NCBI GenBank assembly: GCA_021784495.1
Contig: JAJXSQ010000126.1
Span: 1 to 6,767 of the forward strand
Reading direction: 5' to 3'
From: Myxococcales bacterium
GTDB taxonomy: Bacteria; Myxococcota; Myxococcia; Myxococcales; Anaeromyxobacteraceae
DNA: 6,767 nt
Part shown: piece after piece, positions 1 through 5,925 of the stretch
Layout of the letters: each line of letters begins with the position of its first letter
How positions within the stretch are numbered: position 1 is the first letter of the stretch
The notes under the pieces: generated by a model
What the model was told of the DNA's origin: nothing
The model's input: only the letters and a program-made list of their open reading frames with translations
Database searches by the model: none
Program-made: the position numbers and the translations under genes

Positions 1-2789
1 GAGCGCGCCGGGGGCTTCGCCGCCTGCGGGCGGGCCTTCGCCGGGCGCGCCGCCCGCTTCCCGCTCGCCGCCGCCTCGCGGAGCGCCGCCTGGGCCGCCG
101 CCAGCCGGGCGATGGGGAGGCGGAACGGCGAGCAGGAGACGTAGTCGAGCCCGAGCTGGTGGCAGAACTCGACCGAGGACGGGTCGCCCCCGTGCTCGCC
201 GCAGATCCCGAGCTTGATCCCGGGGCGGGAGGCGCGGCCGCCCTCGGCCGCGATCCGCATCAGCGCGCCGACGCCGGCGCGGTCGATGGAGACGAAGGGA
301 TCGACCGGCCAGATCTCCTTCTCCAGGTAGCTCGCCAGCACCGGGCCGGTGTCGTCGCGCGACAGCCCGAAGGTGGTCTGGGTGAGGTCGTTCGTCCCGA
401 AGGAGAAGAACTCCGCCGCCCGGGCGATCTCGCCGGCGGTGAGCGCGCCGCGGGGCACCTCGATCATGGTGCCGATCAGGTACTTCACCCGCTGGCCGCG
501 CTCGGCGAAGACCGCCTCGGCGGTCCTCCGGACGACGGCCGCCTGGTCCTCGAGCTCGGCGCGGTCGCCGACCAGCGGGATCATCACCTCGGGGAGGACC
601 TTCATCCCCCGCTCGGCGACGTCGCAGGCCGCCTCGAAGATCGCCCGGGCCTGCATGGCGGTGATCTCCGGGTAGGAGATGCCGAGCCGGCAGCCGCGGT
701 GGCCGAGCATCGGGTTCGACTCGGCGAGCTCCTCGATGCGGGCCTCCACCTGGGCGACCGTCCGCCCGGTGGCCGCGGCCAGCGCGGCGATCCCGTCGGC
801 GTCCGAGGGGAGGAACTCGTGGAGCGGCGGGTCGATCGTCCGGATGGTCACCGGGCGCGGCGCCATGGCCTCGAAGAGCCCGACGAAGTCGGCCCGTTGG
901 AGCGGCAGGAGCCGGGCGAGCGCCCGCTCCCGCTCGGCGGTGGTGTCGGCGACGATCATCTCGCGCATCGGGCCGATCTTCGCCTCGCCGAAGAACATGT
1001 GCTCGGTCCGGCACAGCCCGATCCCCTGGGCGCCGAAGGCGACCGCCACCCGGGCCTGGTCCGGCTGGTCGGCGTTGGCGCGGACGCCGAGCCGCCGGGC
1101 GGCGTCGGCCCAGCCGAGGAGCCGGGCGAAGCGGCGGTAGGCCGGCGCGTCGGCGGCCGGCCGCGACCGGTCGACCAGCACCTGGACCACCTCCGACGGG
1201 CTCGTCTCCAGCTTGCCCTCGAGCACCTCGCCGGTGCTCCCGTCGATCGAGAGCCAGTCCCCCTCGCGGACCACCCGCGGGGCGGCGGCGGTCTGGACGG
1301 TCATGGTCCGGGCCAGGTAGTCGAAGGAGAGCGCCCCGCAGCCGACGACCGCCACCTTGCCCATCTGGCGCGCGACCAGCGCCGCGTGGCTGGTCATGCC
1401 GCCGAAGGCGGTCACGAACCCCTCGGCGGCGTCCATGCCCCGGATGTCCTCCGGGCTCGTCTCGTGGCGGGCGAGGATCACCTGCTCTCCGCGCCGCCGC
1501 CAGGCCTCGGCGTCCTCCGCGAAGAAGACCAGCCGGCCGCTCGCCGCGCCCGGCCCCGCCGGCAGCCCCCGCGCCAGGAGCCGCCCCGCCCGCACGGCCT
1601 CCTCCCGGTGCGCCGGGTCGAAGATCGGCCGGAGGAGGTGGTTCAGCGCCTCCGGCTCGACGCGGAGGATCGCCTCCTCGCGGGTGATGAGGCGCGCCTC
1701 GGCCATCTCCACGGCGATCCGGACCGCGGCCAGGCCGGTCCGCTTGCCGTTGCGCGTCTGGAGGACGTAGAGCGTGCCGCGCTCGACGGTGAACTCGATG
1801 TCCTGCATGTCGCGCGCGTGGCGCTCGAGCCGGCTCCGGACGTCCTCGAGCTGCGCCGCGATCGCCGGCCAGCGCGCCGCCAGGTCGGCGATCCGCTGGG
1901 GGGTGCGGATCCCGGCGACCACGTCCTCGCCCTGGGCGTTGACCAGGAACTCCCCGTAGAACCGGTCCTCGCCGGTGGCCGGGTCGCGGGTGAAGGCCAC
2001 GCCCGTCCCCGAGTCCTCGCCCATGTTGCCGAAGACCATCGACTGGACGGTCACCGCCGTCCCCCAGCTCGAGGGGATGCCGTTCAGCTTCCGGTAGGCG
2101 TCGGCCCGGTCGTTCTCCCAGCTCCGGAAGACGGCGCCGATGGCGGCCAGCAGCTGGTCCTCCGGCGCCTCCGGGAAGGCCGCGCCGGTGCGGGCCTTGA
2201 TCTCCGCCTTGAAGTCGGCGACCAGCCGCTGGAGCGCCGCGACCGGCAGCTCGGCGTCGTGGGTGACGCCGTGGCTCGCCTTGGCCCGCTCGAGGATCAC
2301 CTCGAAGGGATCCCGGTCCTCCTTCCGCTCCGGCTTGAGGCCGAGCACCACGTCGCCGAACATCGCGCAGAAGCGGCGGTAGCTGTCCCAGGCGAAGCGC
2401 GGGTTGCCCGACCGGGCGGCCAGCCCCTCGACCGTCCGGTCGTTGAGGCCGAGGTTCAGCACGGTGTCCATCATCCCGGGCATCGAGACCCGGGCGCCGG
2501 AGCGGACCGAGACGAGGAGCGGGTTCGCCGGATCCCCGAACCCCTTCCCGGTGAGCCGCTCGACCTTCCGGAGCGCCGCCGTCACCTCGCGCGCCAGCCC
2601 GGCCGGGAGCCGCTTCCCGGCGGTGTAGTAGGCGGAGCAGACCTCGGTGGTGATGGTGAAGCCGGGGGGGACCGGGATGCCGATCCGCGACATCTCGGCG
2701 AGCCCGGCGCCCTTGCCGCCGAGCAGGTTCTTGAGCTCCATGGAGCCCTCGGCGGCGCCGCCACCGAAGGAGTAGATGCGCTTCGCCAT
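1..2789 (-). CDS. ppdK: Pyruvate, phosphate dikinase (3' end beyond window)
   Basis: This cytosolic enzyme interconverts pyruvate + ATP + phosphate with phosphoenolpyruvate + AMP + pyrophosphate, in gluconeogenesis or pyrophosphate-linked glycolysis. The reading begins MAKRIYSFGGG with the conserved GGKGAGLAEM soon after. A PGMMDTVLNLGLND segment lies near residue 105 and LQTRNGKRT near 345, closing the ATP-grasp part. The phosphohistidine swivel motif GGMTSHAAL carries the catalytic His at residue 468 (codon 1386-1388). The PEP/pyruvate TIM barrel follows, with the active-site Cys in GICGEHGGDP at residue 863 (codon 201-203). Start, His and Cys share one phase, so the gene looks intact. The start is supported by GAGG five bases upstream (minus strand). 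Family homology normally ends near residue 903; at least 26 more residues, rich in Ala, Pro, Lys and Arg, run off the left edge with no stop. It lies 97 bases downstream of the PP-loop gene and may have its own promoter. The identification is very secure. Confidence 0.96.
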   Translation of the reverse strand, partial: MAKRIYSFGGGAAEGSMELKNLLGGKGAGLAEMSRIGIPVPPGFTITTEVCSAYYTAGKRLPAGLAREVTAALRKVERLTGKGFGDPANPLLVSVRSGARVSMPGMMDTVLNLGLNDRTVEGLAARSGNPRFAWDSYRRFCAMFGDVVLGLKPERKEDRDPFEVILERAKASHGVTHDAELPVAALQRLVADFKAEIKARTGAAFPEAPEDQLLAAIGAVFRSWENDRADAYRKLNGIPSSWGTAVTVQSMVFGNMGEDSGTGVAFTRDPATGEDRFYGEFLVNAQGEDVVAGIRTPQRIADLAARWPAIAAQLEDVRSRLERHARDMQDIEFTVERGTLYVLQTRNGKRTGLAAVRIAVEMAEARLITREEAILRVEPEALNHLLRPIFDPAHREEAVRAGRLLARGLPAGPGAASGRLVFFAEDAEAWRRRGEQVILARHETSPEDIRGMDAAEGFVTAFGGMTSHAALVARQMGKVAVVGCGALSFDYLARTMTVQTAAAPRVVREGDWLSIDGSTGEVLEGKLETSPSEVVQVLVDRSRPAADAPAYRRFARLLGWADAARRLGVRANADQPDQARVAVAFGAQGIGLCRTEHMFFGEAKIGPMREMIVADTTAERERALARLLPLQRADFVGLFEAMAPRPVTIRTIDPPLHEFLPSDADGIAALAAATGRTVAQVEARIEELAESNPMLGHRGCRLGISYPEITAMQARAIFEAACDVAERGMKVLPEVMIPLVGDRAELEDQAAVVRRTAEAVFAERGQRVKYLIGTMIEVPRGALTAGEIARAAEFFSFGTNDLTQTTFGLSRDDTGPVLASYLEKEIWPVDPFVSIDRAGVGALMRIAAEGGRASRPGIKLGICGEHGGDPSSVEFCHQLGLDYVSCSPFRLPIARLAAAQAALREAAASGKRAARPAKARPQAAKPPAR

Positions 2790-2886
2790 GTGGACCTCGG
2801 ATCGAGAGGGTCGCGGACCGATCCGCGCCCGTGGCCGGGCGCAGGCCGCCGACTCTAGACGACCGGATCGGATTTTGGGGAATGAT
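2790..2886 (-). promoter_or_regulatory. ppdK leader with two overlapping hairpins
   Basis: This 97-base gap separates the stop of the PP-loop gene from the ppdK ATG. Two short perfect stems sit side by side: 2825-2831 pairs with 2836-2842 (7 bp, loop of 4), and 2812-2817 pairs with 2822-2827 (6 bp, loop of 4). They share bases 2825-2827, so both cannot form completely at once. Neither is followed by a T-run on the minus strand, so they are not classical intrinsic terminators. The stretch next to the upstream stop (about 2862-2888) is less G+C-rich than its surroundings. A weak -10-like TAGAGT is visible on the minus strand without a convincing -35. A role as ppdK leader or promoter region is inference; chance stems are common at this base composition. 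Confidence 0.35.
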
Positions 2887-3966
2887 TCAGCGCGCCCCGC
2901 CACCCGAGGGGATTCTGAGCCGCTCGATGAGCGCCTCATCCCTCAGAGGGGGGATGGCGAACCGCTCGACGACGCCGTCCGGCTCGCGCCACTCGATCTC
3001 CACCGAGTCGAGGTCCTTCCCCTTGCCGTAGCGGGCGACGATCGCCGCCGCGAGCCGCCGCTCCTCCGGCCCCGGGCTCCCCTCGAGGAGGGCCACCGGC
3101 CCGGCGTGGACCGCCGCCGCGAGGAGGGCCCGCCCGCCGGCGTAGGCCTCGAGGACCCGGTTCTCCGCCTCGGTCCGGCCGACGATCAGCTTCACCGCGG
3201 GGGCGAGGCGGAAGTGGCGCCCGGCGGTCAGCCGGACCACGTCGTCGTTGTCGAGGTGGCGCCCCTCCCCCGCGGCGGCGCGCCCGTCGAGGAGGTCGAA
3301 GAACTTCGCGCCGAAGGCCTCGTCGGTCAGGAAGCAGCAGCCCCCGGCAGGCTGCGGCCAGCTGGTGAGGCCGAGCTCCCGGGCGAGGGCCATCTGCCGG
3401 AGCCGCGAGCGCCCGCTCAGGTCGAGGAGGCGGGCGCGGTCGAGGAGGCCGTCGCGCTCGGGGATGGTCTCGGGCAGGAGCCGCGCCGAGAGCGGGCGGA
3501 CCAGGCGCCCCTCGAGGCCGGCGTCCCGCTCGATCACCCGCAGGGTGTCGCGCCGCTGGCTCTTGGGGCGCTGGCCGAGGACCTCGCCGGTGAAGACGAA
3601 GTCGGCCCCCTCGCGCTCCATGATCTCCCGCGCCCGGCGCATCATGAAGATCCGGCAGTCGACGCACGGGTTGGCGTTGGCCCCGTAGCCGTACCGGGGG
3701 GCGAGGATCATGTCGAGGTAGGCCGGGCCGGAGATGTCGACGTACTCGATCTCCACGTCGAGGTCGGCGGCGGCGCGGAGCGCCTCGTTCGCCGGCACCG
3801 TCCCGTCGGGCCGGCCCCCCTTCCGGCGCTGCGTCTCGGTGATGCAGAAGCCGGTGTAGAAGTTGATCGCCTTGACCTCGACCCCCTGGGCGCGGACGAG
3901 CGCCAGCGCGAGCGTCGAGTCGAGCCCGCCGGAGATCATGCCGATCGCCTTGCCGCGCGGTGCCAT
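2887..3966 (-). CDS. PP-loop ATPase, ThiI/MnmA-like tRNA thiolation enzyme
   Basis: This 359-residue protein probably adenylates a tRNA base and replaces oxygen with sulfur, as ThiI and MnmA family enzymes do. The PP-loop SGGLDST is at residues 12-18. A PCVDC segment (Cys101, Cys104) follows, then TGEVLGQRPKSQ at 126-137, a motif typical of ThiI-like proteins, and a Cys pair in AGGCCFL (Cys210, Cys211). Another Cys is at 41. No THUMP or rhodanese domain and no MnmA C-terminal barrel is evident. Residues about 235-300 (LDNDDVVRLTAGRHFR, IVGRTEAENR) instead resemble the NFACT-R/DUF814-type domain seen with some bacterial ThiI-like proteins; that assignment is from memory of the family. The CxxC plus distant Cys pattern could ligate an iron-sulfur cluster. 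The ATG follows the TusA-like stop by nine bases, with a GGGGAG-type ribosome site overlapping that stop, so the two are probably co-translated. The target base (s4U8, s2U34 or another) cannot be decided. Confidence 0.85.
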   Translation of the reverse strand: MAPRGKAIGMISGGLDSTLALALVRAQGVEVKAINFYTGFCITETQRRKGGRPDGTVPANEALRAAADLDVEIEYVDISGPAYLDMILAPRYGYGANANPCVDCRIFMMRRAREIMEREGADFVFTGEVLGQRPKSQRRDTLRVIERDAGLEGRLVRPLSARLLPETIPERDGLLDRARLLDLSGRSRLRQMALARELGLTSWPQPAGGCCFLTDEAFGAKFFDLLDGRAAAGEGRHLDNDDVVRLTAGRHFRLAPAVKLIVGRTEAENRVLEAYAGGRALLAAAVHAGPVALLEGSPGPEERRLAAAIVARYGKGKDLDSVEIEWREPDGVVERFAIPPLRDEALIERLRIPSGGGAR

Positions 3967-3975
3967 GGCGCTCCC

Positions 3976-4269
3976 CTAGGGCCGGCCGGCGGGGGCGGCG
4001 CCCCGCCCGCGCGCGCGCACGTAGCTCTTCCAGGTCGCGCCGTCGCGGAAGGTGGCGAGGTGCTCGTGGCGCATCGCCCGGCACCAGAGCGGCATGTCGC
4101 TGGCGATCCCGGGATCGGTGGCGAGGACGAGCAGCACCGCGCCCTGGGCCAGCTCCTTCACCGCGGCCGCCGTCCGGAGGATGGGCAGCGGGCAGAGGAG
4201 CCCGGAGGCGTCGAGGGTCCGGTCCGGCGCGGGGAGGGCGGGGGGCGTGGGCGACATCGGCCCCCACAT
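3976..4269 (-). CDS. TusA-family sulfur carrier protein
   Basis: This is a small cytosolic protein of 97 residues, or 93 if the second ATG at 4257 is used. TusA proteins carry a persulfide on a conserved Cys and hand it to thiolation or sulfur-metabolism enzymes. The family core is clear: TLDASGLLCPLPILRT contains the CPxP motif with the sulfur-carrying Cys, followed by VLLVLATDPGIASDMPLWC and HEHLATFRDGATWKSYVR, the usual two-layer TusA fold. A second Cys (in PLWCRA) is not part of the standard motif. The C-terminus adds a short basic tail. I chose ATG 4269 because GGAGGG lies ten bases upstream; the ATG four codons further in has only a G-run before it. The gene is directly ahead of the PP-loop thiolation enzyme on the same strand, suggesting it is that enzyme's sulfur donor. 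YedF or YeeD-type paralogues share the motif, so the exact subfamily is open. Confidence 0.88.
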   Translation of the reverse strand: MWGPMSPTPPALPAPDRTLDASGLLCPLPILRTAAAVKELAQGAVLLVLATDPGIASDMPLWCRAMRHEHLATFRDGATWKSYVRARGRGAAPAGRP

Positions 4270-4279
4270 AGCGGCTCGG

Positions 4280-4312
4280 CCCTCCGCCGGCAACCCCGGC
4301 CCGGCCGGAGGG
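4280..4312 (-). promoter_or_regulatory. Hairpin sequestering the tusA-like ribosome binding site
   Basis: Bases 4280-4290 pair with 4301-4312 as an 11-bp stem (7 bp, one bulged C at 4305, then 4 bp) with a 10-base loop at 4291-4300. In the minus-strand mRNA the 3' arm contains GGAGGG (4285-4280), the only good Shine-Dalgarno match for the TusA-like gene, paired completely with CCCTCC. There is no T-run, so it is not an intrinsic terminator. Folding would limit translation initiation unless it is opened by a factor, by temperature or by an upstream event. The pairing is seen in the sequence; regulation is inferred, and no transcript start is known. Confidence 0.45.
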
Positions 4313-4405
4313 CGGGGCCAGGGGCGAGCCGGGAGCCGGGGGCGCGGGGGGCGCCGCGGGCGACCTCCGGCGGCCCCGGGAGGCGCCGGTCCGCGCGGCG
4401 ACGCG

Positions 4406-4434
4406 TCGACGCTCCGCCGGCCGCGGGCTACAGT
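4406..4434 (+). promoter_or_regulatory. Candidate sigma-70-type promoter, possibly leaderless transcript
   Basis: TCGACG at 4406-4411 matches four of six bases of the -35 consensus TTGACA. TACAGT at 4429-4434 matches four of six of TATAAT, with an ideal 17-base spacer. Transcription would begin about seven bases after the -10, at roughly 4441-4443, essentially at the ATG (4444) of the glycosyltransferase. No Shine-Dalgarno sequence lies in the bases before that ATG, which agrees with a leaderless or near-leaderless mRNA. Two 4/6 hexamers in GC-rich DNA are only moderate evidence. Confidence 0.4.
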
Positions 4435-4443
4435 CGCCGCCCC

Positions 4444-5511
4444 ATGGAGCGCCCGCCCCCCCCCGGCCCCGCCGCGCCGCGCGCCGCGGTGGTGGTGGTC
4501 ACCTGGCAGTCGGCGGGCGACGTCGATCGCTGCTTCGGCAGCCTGGCGAGGGCGCGGCTGGGGGGCGCCCGCGTGATCGCGGTCGACAACGGCTCCGGCG
4601 ACGGGACCGCCGCGGCGATCCGCGATCGCCACCCCTGGGTCGACCTGGTGGAGGCCGGCGCGAACCTCGGCTTCGCCGGCGGCTGCGATCTCGGGCTGCG
4701 CCGCGCCCTCGCCGACGGCGCCGACTTCGTCTTCCTCCTCAACCCGGACACCGAGGTGGAGCCGGGCTTCCTCGAGGCGGCCCTCGCCGCCGCCGCCGCC
4801 CACCCGCGCGCCGGGGCGATCCAGTCGCTCCTCCTCCTCGATCCCGAGCGCGACCGGGTCAACACCGCCGGGAACGAGCTCCACTTCCTCGGCTTCGGCG
4901 CCTGCGGGCGGTTCCGGGCGGCGCGGGCGGCGGTGCCGGCCGAGCCGCGCGAGATCGCCTTCGCCTCCGGCGCCGCCGTCCTCTGCCGGGCGAGCGCCCT
5001 GGCGGAGGTGGGGCTCCTCGACGAGGCGCTCTTCCTCTACCAGGAGGACATGGACCTCGGGTGGCGGCTCCGGCTCGCCGGCTGGACCTCGATCGTCGCC
5101 CCGGGCTCGGTCGTCTTCCACCGCTACGCCTTCTCCCGGAACCCCCGGAAGTACTTCTACCTGGAGCGGAACCGGTACCTCGTCCTCGGCAAGCTCCTCG
5201 CGCCCCGCAGCCTGCTCCTCCTCGCGCCGGCGCTGCTCGCCGCCGAGCTCGGGCTCCTCCTCGTCGCCGCCCGCGGGGGCTGGCTCCGGGAGAAGCTGCG
5301 GGCCGACGCGGCGCTGCTGCGCCCGTCCACCCTCCGGCGGCTCGCCGCCGACCGGCGCCGGGCCCAGGCGACCCGGCGGCTCCCGGACCGGGAGGTGATG
5401 CGCCCCTTCGCGGCGGCGTTCGAGTTCGAGGGGCTCGAGGGGGGCTGGCTGCCGCGCCTCGCCGCCGGCCCGATGCGGCTCGCCTGGCGGCTCCTGCGGC
5501 CGCTCCTCTGA
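4444..5511 (+). CDS. Family 2 glycosyltransferase (rhamnosyltransferase-like), membrane-associated
   Basis: This 355-residue GT-A-fold glycosyltransferase probably moves a sugar from a nucleotide donor to a growing surface saccharide at the cytoplasmic face of the membrane. AAVVVVTWQSAGDVDRC (14-30) is the first strand and loop, and VIAVDNGSGDGT (44-55) binds the nucleotide. GANLGFAGGCDLGL (72-85) and FLLNPDTEVEPGF (97-109) supply the metal-binding DxD-equivalent NPD. FLYQEDMDLGWRLRLAGW (197-214) contains the catalytic ED pair, as in WbbL/RfbF-like rhamnosyltransferases. A hydrophobic stretch at about 255-276 is followed by a strongly basic tail, suggesting membrane anchoring. The upstream frame is open, so the stop does not fix the start. 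I chose ATG 4444 because it lies just before the first conserved strand and downstream of a candidate promoter. A C9 run (4456-4464) encodes Pro residues 4-7. It is transcribed opposite to both neighbours. Donor and acceptor are unknown. Confidence 0.88.
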   Translation: MERPPPPGPAAPRAAVVVVTWQSAGDVDRCFGSLARARLGGARVIAVDNGSGDGTAAAIRDRHPWVDLVEAGANLGFAGGCDLGLRRALADGADFVFLLNPDTEVEPGFLEAALAAAAAHPRAGAIQSLLLLDPERDRVNTAGNELHFLGFGACGRFRAARAAVPAEPREIAFASGAAVLCRASALAEVGLLDEALFLYQEDMDLGWRLRLAGWTSIVAPGSVVFHRYAFSRNPRKYFYLERNRYLVLGKLLAPRSLLLLAPALLAAELGLLLVAARGGWLREKLRADAALLRPSTLRRLAADRRRAQATRRLPDREVMRPFAAAFEFEGLEGGWLPRLAAGPMRLAWRLLRPLL

Positions 5512-5529
5512 CCCGCGCCGGGGCGGGCG
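5512..5529. terminator. Convergent junction with short GC stem
   Basis: Only 18 bases separate the stop codons of the rightward glycosyltransferase and the leftward DUF2304-type gene. Bases 5512-5516 (CCCGC) can pair with 5523-5527 (GCGGG) around a 6-base loop. There is no T-run on either strand. A two-way terminator is expected at such a junction, but this short stem is weak evidence; termination may instead be Rho-dependent or extend into the neighbouring coding sequence. Confidence 0.2.
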
Positions 5530-5922
5530 TCAGGGGGGGGGCGGCGCGGCGCCGACCCGGGCCCGCAGCTCGTCGAGCTCCGCCCGCAGGAGCGCGCACT
5601 CCTGGGCGACCCGCCGGACCCGGGTCTGCGCGGCGGAGAGGGCGATGGTCACCGAGAGGACGTTCACCGCCAGGTAGAGGAGGCCGGCGCCGAAGAGGGC
5701 GTTGGAGGGGACCTGGACGCCGACCGCCCGCGCCGCGGCGACGAGGAGCGACGGCGCGGCGGTGAGGACCAGCGCCGCCAGGGTGGTGAGGAGCCAGAGG
5801 AGGCTGTCCCGGAGGGTGAGCGCCTGGCGGCGGATGAGCCGCACCACCCACCCGAGGAACAGGACCAGGACGGCGATGGAGACCGCCTGGATCGCGGCCG
5901 GCAGGACCGGTGGGTGGCTCAT
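5530..5922 (-). CDS. DUF2304-type small membrane protein
   Basis: This 130-residue integral membrane protein matches the DUF2304 pattern. A first membrane helix lies at about residues 8-28 (AIQAVSIAVLVLFLGWVVRL), then RRQALTLRDSLLWLL leading into a second helix to about 62. A loop with VQVPSNALF precedes a third helix at about 75-95. A charged, probably coiled-coil C-terminus follows (QTRVRRVAQECALLRAEL), ending in a Pro tail. Members are commonly encoded next to GT2 lipid-carrier glycosyltransferases, but I know of no established biochemical function; a membrane partner or anchor for that enzyme is inference. The ATG is three bases after the stop of the upstream glycosyltransferase, with GGAGGG seven bases before it inside that gene's last codons, so translation is probably coupled. 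The final Pro codons and stop abut a run of nine C on this strand (5533-5541), where slippage would change the C-terminus. Confidence 0.82.
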   Translation of the reverse strand: MSHPPVLPAAIQAVSIAVLVLFLGWVVRLIRRQALTLRDSLLWLLTTLAALVLTAAPSLLVAAARAVGVQVPSNALFGAGLLYLAVNVLSVTIALSAAQTRVRRVAQECALLRAELDELRARVGAAPPPP

Positions 5923-5925
5923 CGC

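Noticed and set aside
159..2858. Open frame of 899 codons on the plus strand
   Set aside because: It is exactly antisense to ppdK in the complementary codon phase, low-complexity (rich in Arg, Gly, Pro, Asp, Glu, Leu), and shows no family resemblance. Such frames arise because stops are rare in GC-rich DNA.
4009..4019. Alternating CG run (possible Z-DNA or repeat)
   Set aside because: It encodes Arg/Ala residues in the basic tail of the TusA-like protein and is short. Similar runs are expected at this base composition.
4104..4117. Perfect 14-base palindrome CGATCCCGGGATCG
   Set aside because: It lies inside the codons for the conserved TusA TDPGIA segment, so protein constraint and GC-rich codons explain it. 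No second copy suggests an operator.
2776..4443. Long N-terminal extension of the plus-strand glycosyltransferase
   Set aside because: The frame is open upstream, but it is antisense to the PP-loop and TusA-like genes and has no conserved sequence. Glycosyltransferase homology begins about 14 residues after ATG 4444.
4258..5121. Long minus-strand frame fused in front of the TusA-like protein
   Set aside because: The extra sequence is the antisense of the glycosyltransferase plus intergenic DNA. The TusA core starts just after the ATGs at 4269 and 4257, and a ribosome site is present there.
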